This document shows, piece after piece, positions 14,850 to 24,544 of a stretch of 38,815 nucleotides of DNA. The notes beneath the pieces are model-generated. The model saw only the letters and a list, made by a program, of their open reading frames with translations, was not told the origin of the DNA and made no database searches. The translations under genes were made by a program, and so were the position numbers. Origin of the DNA: a virus; the IMG/VR virus record IMGVR_UViG_3300011416_000022, positions 1 to 38,815 of that record. One strand, written 5' to 3'. Numbering within the stretch: the first letter of the stretch is position 1; the number at the start of each line of letters is the position of its first letter.

Positions 14850-15896
14850 ATGTCTTTACTCGACACTACCTTCCTAAATAATGCGACTCGGGAACAGATC
14901 GATCCGGCCGTCGTTTCGCAAGCGTACGCCGAAATCGTAGGGTTCGCCAAGTTGCGTGCCAAAGGAAGGGTGGGCATCGCCCAGTCGACGGGAATTCGCT
15001 TCAATACCGTCGTCAAGAAACATGAAGCAATGGGCATTCTGCCGGGATACGATCCGCTCGCGACCCAGCAAATCAACCCAGTCGTTCAGGGAGTCTTAAA
15101 CCCCGGTCTGTATTATGCCGTGGTCGGTCTCTCCGAACGCGAAGTCACGCTCAACACCGGTGGCGATCAGGTGAAAGAACTTGACATGCTCAAGGTCCAG
15201 GTAGATAACGGTACCGCGTCCCTTCGTGACCGTCTCGGGTATGACTGGTACGGAAGTTCCACGGTCGACTCGGTCGGGTATCCGACCCTAATCGGTCTGG
15301 GGACGATTGTCGGTGGTTCGACAACAAGCTACGCCGGCATCGCTGGTACGTCCGGTGTGTTCGTCGATGCGAACGGTGTCACGGTCAATCCGTGGTCATC
15401 GTACGTTGATTCGGTGGCACACCCTCTCACCAAGACACAGGACCCGGCTGATGCTGAGTATCTGCCGAACATCATGTATAGCGCGTACTTCGCGACCGCC
15501 GCGTATCCTCGCACGGTCCTTCCGACAGATATCCTTCTGGGCATCCGTGAGTACCAGCTTTACATGAATATCGCGGGGGATAAACTCCGCCTGACGAACG
15601 TGGCCGCTGATCTCACTTTCGGAGGGGCGACGTTCGCCGGTGGGATGGTCACGATGGCGAGTGACCGTCACGTCCCGACGGGAGCCTCCGGCGCCAGTTA
15701 CGGGCGCATGTGGTTCTTGAACTTCGCTGATTTCCAACTCGATGTCTATCCCGGGAAAGATTTCCAGATGCAGTCTCCGGGATGGTTTTTGAGTGTTTCA
15801 CCTGCGGCTCGCATGGCGCGGTGGGAATTTGCCGGTCAAATCTACTGCCGGTCCCGCCTGAACCAGAGCGCAATCACAGACATCCAAGTAGCCTGA
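14850..15896 (+). CDS. Major capsid protein (HK97-type)
   Basis: A 348-residue protein following the scaffold, with AAGGAG 7 nt before the ATG. The pattern fits the HK97 fold: an N-terminal arm (MSLLDTTFLNNATREQID), a spine-helix region, an A-domain with YVDSVAHPLTKT and TDILLGIREYQLYMN, and a C-terminal beta region including FQMQSPGWFLSVSPAARMAR. Codon-rich expression signals, gene order and length support the call; the fold assignment is from pattern only. Confidence 0.8.
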   Translation: MSLLDTTFLNNATREQIDPAVVSQAYAEIVGFAKLRAKGRVGIAQSTGIRFNTVVKKHEAMGILPGYDPLATQQINPVVQGVLNPGLYYAVVGLSEREVTLNTGGDQVKELDMLKVQVDNGTASLRDRLGYDWYGSSTVDSVGYPTLIGLGTIVGGSTTSYAGIAGTSGVFVDANGVTVNPWSSYVDSVAHPLTKTQDPADAEYLPNIMYSAYFATAAYPRTVLPTDILLGIREYQLYMNIAGDKLRLTNVAADLTFGGATFAGGMVTMASDRHVPTGASGASYGRMWFLNFADFQLDVYPGKDFQMQSPGWFLSVSPAARMARWEFAGQIYCRSRLNQSAITDIQVA

Positions 15897-15911
15897 TAAG
15901 GAGAAAAAATT

Positions 15912-16400
15912 ATGAGTAACGATATTTCTGCTTATGCTGGCACAAAAGGATCGGCCGAAGTGGTCGGTCCTAATGGCGGTCTGTATGTTCTCGTCTACAA
16001 CCGTTTAGCGACACCGGCAACGATGGCGCTGGGCGGATGTTACGAGATCAATTACGCCGATGACGCGACGAACGCATTTTTCCCATTTCCTGTGGTCCCC
16101 GCGACCGAATCAACGGTTATGCACATTGTTGGAATCGTGAATAATATACTCCGCAACGATGGCACGATCCTGACCGGAACGTGGGGATATATGCAGGTGA
16201 AGGGATATTGCGAGAACGTCCTTTCATCCGGCAACGTCGTCGATGAACGTGTCTTAACGACAACGAATACAACGGCGGTCTGCACGGTCGCGGCGAACGC
16301 GACACAGACGACCGCTACCTTCGGAATCGCCAAAGGCGCGAGAACCGGTGCAGGACTCTTCCCGGCATATTTATTTGGGAAGCTGATCGCACTGACCTAA
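15912..16400 (+). CDS. Post-capsid virion protein, copy 1
   Basis: A 162-residue protein directly behind the capsid gene, with AAGGAG before the ATG. It is paralogous to the next gene over its whole length (MSNDISAYAG against MSNDIYAYAG; shared PATxSTVMH, DGTILTGTWG, FGIAKGARxGAGLFPA). It is beta-rich with no signal peptide. Two conserved copies next to the capsid gene suggest decoration or head-stabilising proteins, possibly at different vertex positions; this is inference. Confidence 0.65.
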   Translation: MSNDISAYAGTKGSAEVVGPNGGLYVLVYNRLATPATMALGGCYEINYADDATNAFFPFPVVPATESTVMHIVGIVNNILRNDGTILTGTWGYMQVKGYCENVLSSGNVVDERVLTTTNTTAVCTVAANATQTTATFGIAKGARTGAGLFPAYLFGKLIALT

Positions 16401-16416
16401 CCTTCACAACCGCACC

Positions 16417-16449
16417 CTCCCTCACCAATCTGTTGAATTGGTGAGGGAG
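16417..16449 (+). terminator. Strong hairpin between the duplicated genes
   Basis: CTCCCTCACCAAT (16417-16429) pairs perfectly with ATTGGTGAGGGAG (16437-16449): a 13-bp stem with a 7-nt loop, 17 nt after the stop of copy 1. It is followed by a purine run (AGGAGAGGAGAGGAAC), not by U, so it is a poor intrinsic terminator on this strand; it more likely protects or cuts the capsid mRNA. The purine run after it holds the ribosome site of copy 2. Confidence 0.5.
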
Positions 16450-16468
16450 AGGAGAGGAGAGGAACAAT

Positions 16469-16957
16469 ATGAGTAACGATATCTATGCCTATGCTGGTGT
16501 GAAGGGTGGTCCAGAACTCGATGGTCCAAACGGCGCACACTATATCCTTGTCTGGAATCGCCTTGCAATAGCGGCGACGATGGCCAAAGGTGCGGTGTAC
16601 GAGATCCTTTTCGCCGACGATGCCACCGATGCGTACTTTCCATTCCCCAAAATACCTGCGACGAATTCGACCGTGATGCACGTAGTCGGTGTGGTAAATA
16701 ACTGGCTTCGGCCAGACGGAACAATTCTTACTGGGACATGGGGATGGCTTCAGACCAAGGGTTATTGTGATAACGTCCTATCAACGACAGATGTCGCCGA
16801 TAATAACACCATCACGACAACCAATGGAACGACAGCGATCACCGACACTGGCGCGGCAACGCTCGCCACGAACACCTTCGGTATAGCCAAAGGCGCACGA
16901 AGCGGCGCGGGGTTATTCCCTGCGTTGCTACTTGGGCGTCTCGTGGCACAACCGTAA
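16469..16957 (+). CDS. Post-capsid virion protein, copy 2
   Basis: A 162-residue paralogue of the preceding gene, same length, with clear collinear identity and divergence mainly in the segment around residues 105-135 (NGTTAITDTGAATLATNTFG against a Cys/Ala-rich version). Its start region is nearly the same as copy 1 at DNA level (ATGAGTAACGATAT). The ribosome site lies in the GAGGA repeats at 16449-16463. A tandem duplication followed by drift fits best. Confidence 0.65.
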   Translation: MSNDIYAYAGVKGGPELDGPNGAHYILVWNRLAIAATMAKGAVYEILFADDATDAYFPFPKIPATNSTVMHVVGVVNNWLRPDGTILTGTWGWLQTKGYCDNVLSTTDVADNNTITTTNGTTAITDTGAATLATNTFGIAKGARSGAGLFPALLLGRLVAQP

Positions 16958-17015
16958 ACCTCGATATTTTAAAACGCTCCCCTGGACACAGATTGCCCAG
17001 GGGAGCGACCGAGGT
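16958..17015 (+). terminator. Two-storey hairpin after copy 2
   Basis: Starting right after the stop, CGCTCCCCTGG (16975-16985) pairs with CCAGGGGAGCG (16997-17007), an 11-bp GC-rich stem with an 11-nt loop, and outside it ACCTCG (16958-16963) pairs with CGAGGT (17010-17015). No U-run follows. It marks the end of the capsid transcript unit as an attenuator or RNA-processing/stability element. Confidence 0.5.
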
Positions 17016-17041
17016 AAAGCTCAAAGAAAAGGAGTGTTCGT

Positions 17042-17659
17042 ATGCCCGATTTTGGTGGTTTGGTAAAAGATTTCATACCCTTCGCTGGACCAGTTGTTTC
17101 GTTGCTAAGTGGACTTTTCGGCACTTCGCCAGAAGATCAATACGCGGAGGCACAGAAGAGAAATCTCCAGCGAAGCATTCAGGCGATCAGGGTAAACTCT
17201 CAGATACGCCGAGCTCGCGCTCAACGCGAGGCTCACCGTCAAATTGCTCTGGCGACACAAGCTGGTTCCCGCAGGGCGGCCTTCCAAGGTAGCACAGCCG
17301 ATCCATCGGTCTTCACCGACCCAGATACATCCCGCATAACGGGAAGTCTCACCGAGGCACTCACTGGTATTGGCGAACAAGAACAGGGCGATATTGCGAA
17401 CGCAACCGCCGGGGTACGTGATCTTCCAAGTTACTCTTTCCCGCACGCGACAGACTATCTCTCGAGTGCGCTCGGTACGGCTTCGGGTATTATAAACACC
17501 GGAGAAGAAACCGATTGGCGCCGGAAGATGGAGGAGGATAGACAGAAGTCACAGGACGCGATGTTCGGCGCGCTGAAATATAGCGGCGGTATGCAGGATC
17601 TCACATCTGGCCTCGATGAAGATCTGAGAAGGCAACGACAGAATCGTATGAGGCTTTAA
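17042..17659 (+). CDS. Putative internal virion (ejection) protein
   Basis: A 205-residue protein, with AAAGGAG 8 nt before the ATG. The N terminus (MPDFGGLVKDFIPFAGPVVS) has a hydrophobic, membrane-active-looking helix, followed by an Ala/Arg/Gln-rich helical part (RRARAQREAHRQIALATQAG) and a loop region. Composition, size and position before two further helical proteins match the smallest of the three ejection proteins of short-tailed phages (compare P22 gp7 and T7 gp14). The call is from size and order; I recognise no specific family. Confidence 0.45.
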   Translation: MPDFGGLVKDFIPFAGPVVSLLSGLFGTSPEDQYAEAQKRNLQRSIQAIRVNSQIRRARAQREAHRQIALATQAGSRRAAFQGSTADPSVFTDPDTSRITGSLTEALTGIGEQEQGDIANATAGVRDLPSYSFPHATDYLSSALGTASGIINTGEETDWRRKMEEDRQKSQDAMFGALKYSGGMQDLTSGLDEDLRRQRQNRMRL

Positions 17660-17660
17660 T

Positions 17661-18662
17661 ATGCCTATTGACATAGGAACACCCTTCAGAGCGCTGGACA
17701 CCTTCAAGCAACAGGCTGACGAAGCGCTTCAGCAAATCACGAAGCGCCAGCAATTCGGTCTTCAGGCGGCACGGCAGTCGCGCGAGGATGCACTCTTATC
17801 TGCGGTGACGAGCAAGATCAAAGAGGGTAAGGATATCTACGATCCAAGTGTCGCTCCATTAGCTGGTGCGCTTGCTTCCACTTCACATGCTAACGTATTA
17901 CCGTTCCTCGAGGAGATGTCCAAGGCGAATCGTCCGAAAACCGAGATAGCACATGCTGGAGGAATTCCGGGATACTTCGACAAATCTGGTCAGTGGCACC
18001 AAACGGGCTCTCAGGTACCATCAGCGACAGAACCGAAATTCGAAATAAAGGATGTGCCTTTACCGAACGTGGGAGAGAAGGGACAATTTCGCCGGGACTA
18101 CATTGATGCCGTGACTGGTAAAACACATCATAGCGAAACACTAACAACAAAACCAACTGAAACGCCAGAACGCAAACTCGCCGTAAAAGACAAGGCACAG
18201 CTCGATGCACTCGAGGTGGCGAAAGAAAAAGCTGTAGGAGCATTCCCGCATAAAGATTATAATCTGGATGACATCATTCTCAACGGTCTCGAACCGGCAA
18301 ACACTCCACTTGTAGCCCAACCAGATTTAGCAAAGGGAGATGCTATGGCCAATATCGCCCAGATGCTCAATACATCGGGGACTGGGCGTTTACCGGATGA
18401 TGCGCGCAAGCACGCAGAGAACGCTCTTCAGACGATCGCCGCGTACGAAGCAAAAGCGAAACAGCTTGGGGTAGCGATCACACCCAACAAGCAGCGGGTT
18501 ATGAATAAGCGGGCGCTTGATATCTCGGCCGATCCAAAGGGCGATAAATCACAGGCGGCACAGTTGAGAGAACAACTTGCGAAGGATCTCTTGAAGGAAA
18601 CTCTCGGCGACAAAGCGAAAGCTCGCCAGTTAGCTGATGAACGGGGATACACTCTCGAATAA
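17661..18662 (+). CDS. Putative internal virion protein
   Basis: A 333-residue soluble, mainly helical protein starting MPIDIGTPFRALDTFKQQAD, with long Gln/Ala/Lys-rich helices at both ends (AQLREQLAKDLLKETLGDKA near the C terminus). It begins 1 nt after the previous stop and ends 2 nt before the giant gene, so it lies in the ejection-protein group. The family is unknown; a middle ejection protein is the best guess. Confidence 0.45.
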   Translation: MPIDIGTPFRALDTFKQQADEALQQITKRQQFGLQAARQSREDALLSAVTSKIKEGKDIYDPSVAPLAGALASTSHANVLPFLEEMSKANRPKTEIAHAGGIPGYFDKSGQWHQTGSQVPSATEPKFEIKDVPLPNVGEKGQFRRDYIDAVTGKTHHSETLTTKPTETPERKLAVKDKAQLDALEVAKEKAVGAFPHKDYNLDDIILNGLEPANTPLVAQPDLAKGDAMANIAQMLNTSGTGRLPDDARKHAENALQTIAAYEAKAKQLGVAITPNKQRVMNKRALDISADPKGDKSQAAQLREQLAKDLLKETLGDKAKARQLADERGYTLE

Positions 18663-18664
18663 CG

Positions 18665-21600
18665 ATGCCGGATATTTTTGACAGAATAGCGCCCAAAGAG
18701 AAGCCAGCGAAGCCGGGACCAAAAGCCGACATCTTCGACCGCGTTACGTCTGGTTCTAACACCACAGAGGTGGTTGAGGAACGCCCTACAGTCGGTCGTT
18801 CGTCTTATGGTATTCCCGATGGGATGCAAAGTCCGTCATGGCTATCCGATAAATACATAGCATCCGTGCTCCCTGATAGATCCGGCGAACGCGGGAAATC
18901 GTTCGCATCACAAATGGAGGATCAAACGCCAGGCTTACTCGATATAGGGCCGAAGGCTGCATCCGGCGAAACATTCCAACGTTATCTCTATCGCAACTTC
19001 ATCGAGCGTCCGAGTGAACAGGTGCAAAGTGGGCTGGCAAAAACACAGGCGATCGGGCGCGCATCACCAGAGGAACTGCCAGCCGCACTCCTGCGCGGCG
19101 CATCTGGCGGAATAGAGATGCTCACGTCTCCTGTCGCAGTCGCGAATCCACTGCTCGAAGGCGCGAGTGAGGTGGTCCGAAAACTATCTGGTGGGTATAT
19201 TAACCCCAACCAGATGTTGTCCGATGTAAGTGAGATGGGTCGAACCGTTACTGAGAAAGTGGCACAGGCGTATGAGGAAGATCCGCTCAAGGCGCTCGTC
19301 AGCCCGTGGCTGGTCGAAACAAAGAAAGCGCCGTCAGAATTTGCAAAAGCTGCCGGAGAACTTGGTGGTGAAGTGGTTGGGTTTGCGCCATTCATCACTG
19401 GCGGGGCAATGGCTGCGAAGGTTATTGCTGGGAATGTGTCGCCGATCGAAGCGATCAGGAAAGCCGGACCTACCATGAGAGAAGGGCAAGACCTTACTAT
19501 CGATCGCTCGACGCAATCTCCAGAGACGCGGCCACTTACTGGAATCGAAGGAGGCCAAGAACTCACCGACATCGATCAGGCGAGAGGTGACGCAGCCGTG
19601 AAACATAAACGAGCCGTCCTCGAGAATCTTGCGATTGGAAGAGTAAAGAAAACCGCGTACAGGGCCTCCGATGGAAAGATTTTCGAAGGCACCACTCATG
19701 GTGACGCTGGCGAAGCCGCGCTCAAAGCTGGGTACAAAGCTGAGGATTTGCAGTCTGGGTACGTGAATGACAGCGGAGACTTCTTTACGCTCGACGATAT
19801 GCGCCGTATCAGCGCGGATTTAAAGAAAGCACAAGCCAACGCAGACGCGACTGGGTTAATCCGTAAGACCGATGAAAAAACGGGCATTGAATACACCGAA
19901 AAGCCGATGGAGGAGTCTCATCCAACCACAGCAACCACTCCTGCCGGAGCAAATACGGAAAAAATCACCGCCCAGATGGCGTTTGAATCAGAGGTCCGTC
20001 AGGCTAAAATACCGGCTTCGCCGAGTGAGCCAGATATTTCCATGGGGGAAGGCGAGCCCCCACCTTCTCCGCCACCTACTCCGAAGAAGGCTAAATCTGC
20101 GAAGCCAACCGCGAACGATCTTGTGCAGAACAAGCTCGATCAACTCAAAGCGCAAGAGGAAGGCACTCCATTGTTGGACAAGGATGCGCTGAAGAAGATG
20201 ATTGAAGAGCAGGGTGGTCAATTTGAGGGCATTGGGCAGTCGACCCCAGATGCCAAGCCTATTGTTTCTTTCAAGGAACCGACATCTGGGAGTAGCGGAC
20301 AAATCAACGCCGAGGATGCGACACCAGAAAAGATAAAAGCGAAACTCGACGAGATCCGTGTTAACCACGAACAAGGACAGGAACAGGTCCGTTTAGCGCA
20401 GGAACTCTTCGGAAAGAAATGGATTGATCTTGATGCCGACGAGAAACAGGTAGTTTTTGACAATCAGAAGTCAAGTGCGGCGCTGTCGGCTAGCCCCTTG
20501 GAGCCGATCCCTCCTCCAATGCCGGCCGCGCCGCCAGTTAATGAAATACCCGCAAGTCCGCTAGGGATGCCCGAGAAACCTCTCCCGACGAGTGTCCACG
20601 AAGCATTAACTGGTGTCGGGGTAGATCCGCTCTTAGCGAAAAGGATGGCAAAAAGTCTTGGGACCAAATCAGCGCAAGACCCGAAAATTTACAATAAGAT
20701 TTTTGAGGAAGCCGCGATTGCCCGGATGGTGAAAGGCGACAGGGAACGCTACAACAGATATGTTGATAACCCCGAAAGTTCCGAGGGGAAAGAGACGGCG
20801 AAATCACTACAGAACGTATCAGACGAAATGCGTCAGGCCGTCGAGAGTGTAAAAAAGCCGGAGGCCGAAACTCCAACAGTAGCAAGCTCGCGCGCACGCA
20901 TAGAAGATTTACGCAAGCGAGCAATCGACGAATATAGGCGCGAACATCCAGATGAAATGGGCGGGGCATTGCCAGCCACCGTCCCCGGAGTTCCGCAGTT
21001 GATTGAAGCGGGCAAACAATTTTACTATGGCGATCTCAGGCCACTTGCATTGGGAGCGAAAGTTACCGCCCAGGACATGTTCAACATCATCCGTAAAACG
21101 CTTGCGCCGCGGACACTGGTTGAACGCGGCGCACTGGATGTGGTTATGCGCCGGATGGGTGGGAATGAAAAGTCGAGAGTGATGGTCGAAAAGGCTACGC
21201 AGGGATTGCGCCAGATGTTCGCCAAAATTCCCGACAACGAGTTGGTTGATTTCATTGACCGCATAAAAGAAGGCAAACCCCAGAGAACGCCAGAACTCCA
21301 AGGCGTAGCCGACCTCTATCGCAAGTTCGATGATGATCTCCATGAAAAGGTCATACTCTCTGAAATACGCCGTATGTCCGACAAGATTCAGGACAAATGG
21401 AATAATCTTTCAGCGGCAGATCAACGCGCTTTCTTCGTTCGCATTAAGAAAGGCACTCCACAACCGGAAACATGGATGCAGAAGATTGATGATAGTACGT
21501 TGAACTATCTCGAGGATCATTTCCGCGTTCTATGGAAAGAGATACCGCCTCCGATTCAGGGTGGCACTACCAGAACCAGTGGACCATTGAATATCGGGAC

Positions 21601-23629
21601 AAAGAGACCGTTGGCTGGCTCGAAAGGTTTTCGAAAGCACCACACACTTGCCGATTTATCCGAAGGTCTGGACCGCGGCGGGGTTCCGGTATCACTTAAT
21701 CCGCAGGTACTCTTCGAAAGGGCCTACGCGGATGCGATGAAATATATCACCGCAAACAATATGTTCGCCGATTCGAAAGCGCGCGGAGATTTGAAGTTCT
21801 TCCGCAACCGTAAGAATGTCCCCGAAGGTTGGATGAGCATTGACGATCCATTATTCAAAAGATACTTCAAGACCGAAGCCGGTCTCGTTCACGCTGGCGA
21901 CTGGTACATGGACCAGAACGTAGCTCGTCTGTTTCGCAATCATCTCTCGAGAGATTACGTGCGCGAATCAGCAGCCGGGAAAACGGCCATGGACATCAAG
22001 AATATGTCGACCGCTATCGAACTTGGGCTATCACCGTTCCATTTTGTTTTTGAAACTATAGAGTCCATGAGCAGTAACCTCGCTCTTGGAATGCGCGAAT
22101 TGTTTGTTCCCGGAATGAGACTCCAAGGTGCGCTTGATATTGCGCGTTCACCATTCGCTCCACGCGAAGCCTACAGGCTTGGTCGTTCCGCGATACAGGC
22201 ATACACGACTGAGGCAGAATTTGCGAGAGCAAATCCCAAACTCTACCGTGATCTAAAGAAAGCATATCCGAACTTCTCAGAGTATGTAGACGACGCTTTT
22301 ACGGGCGGGTTGAAACTCGGGATGCACGAAGATTACCGCATCAATGCGGTCAATTCGTTGCGCGACGCGATGAAGGCGAACAATGTCTTTGGAGCGCTCC
22401 TGCGCGCGCTCCCGGCTGGCTCACAAGCGATGTTGAAACCGTTATTCGAAACGTACATCCCGGCCCTCAAGATCGGGACTTTCATGAAGGAGTTCAACTT
22501 CGAACTTGTAGAACGAGCCAATGACTTAACAAGCGGAAAAGTGACAAGGGAACAACTTGCCCGAGAGGTTGCGACTTTTGTCGAGAATAGATTCGGAGAG
22601 ATGAACTTCGATACTCTCTTTTGGAACAGAACGGCCAAGAGCGCGCTCCAACTCGTCTTTCGTTCGGTGACGTGGAAATTAGGAAACCTGCGAGCGTTCG
22701 GCGAGGTGTTGCCGCAACAGATAAAGGAAATCCGGGATGCAATTCATGAAGGTCGTAGAATAAGGCTGACACGCAACACGGAATGGCTTTTTGGATTGAG
22801 TTTTACGACCGCACTTATATCGACCATCGTCACGCAGGCGACAACGGGAAAGAATCCGGTTGAACTCGCCGAGGATGGCAAGGATGTGATAAAGAACCTT
22901 ATCTATCCACGCACATCTCTGAGCGACCCATCCGAGCGTGTGAGCGTGCCAACATATCTCCGTGACCCAATAAGCCTGTATCATTCTCTAACCGGATATA
23001 TCACTTCATCTCTCTCGGGGGAGATCGGAAGGGTGGCCGAAGCATGGAATAATAGAACTTTCTATGGTACACAGGTATATGATCCTAACGACCTGCCGCC
23101 TCAGAAAGCGTTAGACATCATTGAGAGCTTACTCATACCACCGATCTCAGTATCGAGTTATCAGCAATCGCAACGCCGTGGCGAAGGACTCGCAAAAGCA
23201 CTCTTCAGCGGTACGGGATTCTCAAAAGCCCCGTTCTGGATTACAGAAACTCCAGCCATGCGTGAGATGAGCGATATCATCCGACAGCGTACGGGTGGAG
23301 CGACAGTAACACAAGAATCAGACAAGTTACGCCAATTCAAGAAAGATTTCGTAGCAAAGTTCGGAAACAAGACTCTCACGAATGAAGATGTTCAGGAAGC
23401 GTATAAGCATCAACTTATCAAAAAAGACGGCACTCTCAACCCCGATTTCAAACAACAACTGATGCTTACTTCTGGTGAACGTATGTTCCGACAGTTGACC
23501 TTCGACGAAGCGGTGCGCATCTTCAATAAGATGGGCGAGAAAGAACGAGGACAATACGTGGATGAGATGAAAAAGAAAATCGAGAACGAGCGTAAGCGCC
23601 GAGAACAGTATTATGTGCCACAGGAGTAG
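18665..23629 (+). CDS. Giant internal virion / polyvalent-type protein (1654 aa)
   Basis: A single 1654-residue frame. It begins with two copies of a short motif (DIFDRIA, residues 3-9, and DIFDRVT, near 23-29) also seen at the N termini of other phage internal proteins. Residues about 70-240 hold Ala-rich helical segments; about 300-800 are low-complexity, Pro/Lys/Glu-rich and probably flexible. The C-terminal half (about 800-1650) is an ordered helical region with LSPFHFVFETIESMSSNLAL, FERAYADAMKYITANNM and GEMNFDTLFWNRTAKSALQ, typical of large internal or polyvalent phage proteins. No lytic-transglycosylase or protease motif was found. Likely ejected into the host to form a DNA conduit. 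Confidence 0.6.
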   Translation: MPDIFDRIAPKEKPAKPGPKADIFDRVTSGSNTTEVVEERPTVGRSSYGIPDGMQSPSWLSDKYIASVLPDRSGERGKSFASQMEDQTPGLLDIGPKAASGETFQRYLYRNFIERPSEQVQSGLAKTQAIGRASPEELPAALLRGASGGIEMLTSPVAVANPLLEGASEVVRKLSGGYINPNQMLSDVSEMGRTVTEKVAQAYEEDPLKALVSPWLVETKKAPSEFAKAAGELGGEVVGFAPFITGGAMAAKVIAGNVSPIEAIRKAGPTMREGQDLTIDRSTQSPETRPLTGIEGGQELTDIDQARGDAAVKHKRAVLENLAIGRVKKTAYRASDGKIFEGTTHGDAGEAALKAGYKAEDLQSGYVNDSGDFFTLDDMRRISADLKKAQANADATGLIRKTDEKTGIEYTEKPMEESHPTTATTPAGANTEKITAQMAFESEVRQAKIPASPSEPDISMGEGEPPPSPPPTPKKAKSAKPTANDLVQNKLDQLKAQEEGTPLLDKDALKKMIEEQGGQFEGIGQSTPDAKPIVSFKEPTSGSSGQINAEDATPEKIKAKLDEIRVNHEQGQEQVRLAQELFGKKWIDLDADEKQVVFDNQKSSAALSASPLEPIPPPMPAAPPVNEIPASPLGMPEKPLPTSVHEALTGVGVDPLLAKRMAKSLGTKSAQDPKIYNKIFEEAAIARMVKGDRERYNRYVDNPESSEGKETAKSLQNVSDEMRQAVESVKKPEAETPTVASSRARIEDLRKRAIDEYRREHPDEMGGALPATVPGVPQLIEAGKQFYYGDLRPLALGAKVTAQDMFNIIRKTLAPRTLVERGALDVVMRRMGGNEKSRVMVEKATQGLRQMFAKIPDNELVDFIDRIKEGKPQRTPELQGVADLYRKFDDDLHEKVILSEIRRMSDKIQDKWNNLSAADQRAFFVRIKKGTPQPETWMQKIDDSTLNYLEDHFRVLWKEIPPPIQGGTTRTSGPLNIGTKRPLAGSKGFRKHHTLADLSEGLDRGGVPVSLNPQVLFERAYADAMKYITANNMFADSKARGDLKFFRNRKNVPEGWMSIDDPLFKRYFKTEAGLVHAGDWYMDQNVARLFRNHLSRDYVRESAAGKTAMDIKNMSTAIELGLSPFHFVFETIESMSSNLALGMRELFVPGMRLQGALDIARSPFAPREAYRLGRSAIQAYTTEAEFARANPKLYRDLKKAYPNFSEYVDDAFTGGLKLGMHEDYRINAVNSLRDAMKANNVFGALLRALPAGSQAMLKPLFETYIPALKIGTFMKEFNFELVERANDLTSGKVTREQLAREVATFVENRFGEMNFDTLFWNRTAKSALQLVFRSVTWKLGNLRAFGEVLPQQIKEIRDAIHEGRRIRLTRNTEWLFGLSFTTALISTIVTQATTGKNPVELAEDGKDVIKNLIYPRTSLSDPSERVSVPTYLRDPISLYHSLTGYITSSLSGEIGRVAEAWNNRTFYGTQVYDPNDLPPQKALDIIESLLIPPISVSSYQQSQRRGEGLAKALFSGTGFSKAPFWITETPAMREMSDIIRQRTGGATVTQESDKLRQFKKDFVAKFGNKTLTNEDVQEAYKHQLIKKDGTLNPDFKQQLMLTSGERMFRQLTFDEAVRIFNKMGEKERGQYVDEMKKKIENERKRREQYYVPQE

Positions 23630-23632
23630 TTT

Positions 23633-24544
23633 ATGGCTGAAGTCACATTCTTAGCACGTTCAACATACGCCGATCTCATCGATAGCTGCATCTTCGATGT
23701 GAACGAAAAGGAGAAGTTGATGCCTCTCCCCAAAGAAGAACTCATGCGCTGGATTCTCGAGGGCGAGAAAGACCTCTGCGAAAAGTTACCCGTGAGTGAG
23801 AGTTTCGATCTCCGGCTTATCGCGGGCAAGGAAGATTACCTGTTTGCTGACACATCGGGCATACGCGGGACTGGAACAATAACGGCGACGGGAGCAGATA
23901 TTGTCGGGACTGGGACAAAGGCGCTGAGTGAAGTTGTCGCCGGCTCGAAGATCAGTGTCGGCGGTCAACCCAAGCGCGTAACAAAGGTGACGGACGATAC
24001 GCACTTTACGATTGAATCGTCGTTTAGCCTCGTGGTGACGAATCAGATATTCTACATCACCCCCCGCGCCACAGAGATCAGCAGTGAGGTTCTATCAATC
24101 TTCTACGCCGACATGATGGACGCAGATCGCCGTGTGGAGATAGAAGTCCGGGACATCAACTATATGCTCCGGCTGCGCACAAAAGAAGGAGTGCCGAATC
24201 TCAATTACACGATGAGGATTCCCACGGTGATCGGACCATACGTCAATCACGGCAAGCAATATCTGAAGGTCTACCCGACACCGAGCGTGGATAAGACGAT
24301 CACCATCTATGCCTATATCCGCATCAAGCCGAACGCTCACAAGGGAGATGTCGTGACCGACTCCAACCCCCTTGATGAGATGTTCGATCAGGCAATTACG
24401 TCTTATCTGAAGACACAGATATATTCTTTTCTGAAGGACAAAGACAATGAACGGAAGTACACATCTCTCTATGATCGGGAAGTGAAGGCGCTTCAGATTT
24501 CCCTCCCGAATGATTCTCGGATCGATATGAGGTATACGAACTGA
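23633..24544 (+). CDS. Head-tail connector (adaptor) protein
   Basis: A 303-residue protein at the head-tail joint position. The helical N-terminal part (MRWILEGEKDLCEKLP) and C-terminal helix (YLKTQIYSFLKDKDNERKYT) flank an inserted beta module (residues about 79-141) with GTGTITATGADIVGTGTK and VGGQPKRVTKVTDDTHFTIE. The helix-beta-helix plan fits adaptor proteins that line the bottom of the portal. Related modules recur twice in the nozzle-like protein. The start is 3 nt after the giant gene's stop. Confidence 0.55.
   Translation: MAEVTFLARSTYADLIDSCIFDVNEKEKLMPLPKEELMRWILEGEKDLCEKLPVSESFDLRLIAGKEDYLFADTSGIRGTGTITATGADIVGTGTKALSEVVAGSKISVGGQPKRVTKVTDDTHFTIESSFSLVVTNQIFYITPRATEISSEVLSIFYADMMDADRRVEIEVRDINYMLRLRTKEGVPNLNYTMRIPTVIGPYVNHGKQYLKVYPTPSVDKTITIYAYIRIKPNAHKGDVVTDSNPLDEMFDQAITSYLKTQIYSFLKDKDNERKYTSLYDREVKALQISLPNDSRIDMRYTN

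Noticed and set aside
18988-19572. 194-codon Ser/Pro-rich ORF on the minus strand
   Set aside because: Antisense to the giant internal protein, without ribosome site or neighbouring minus-strand genes.
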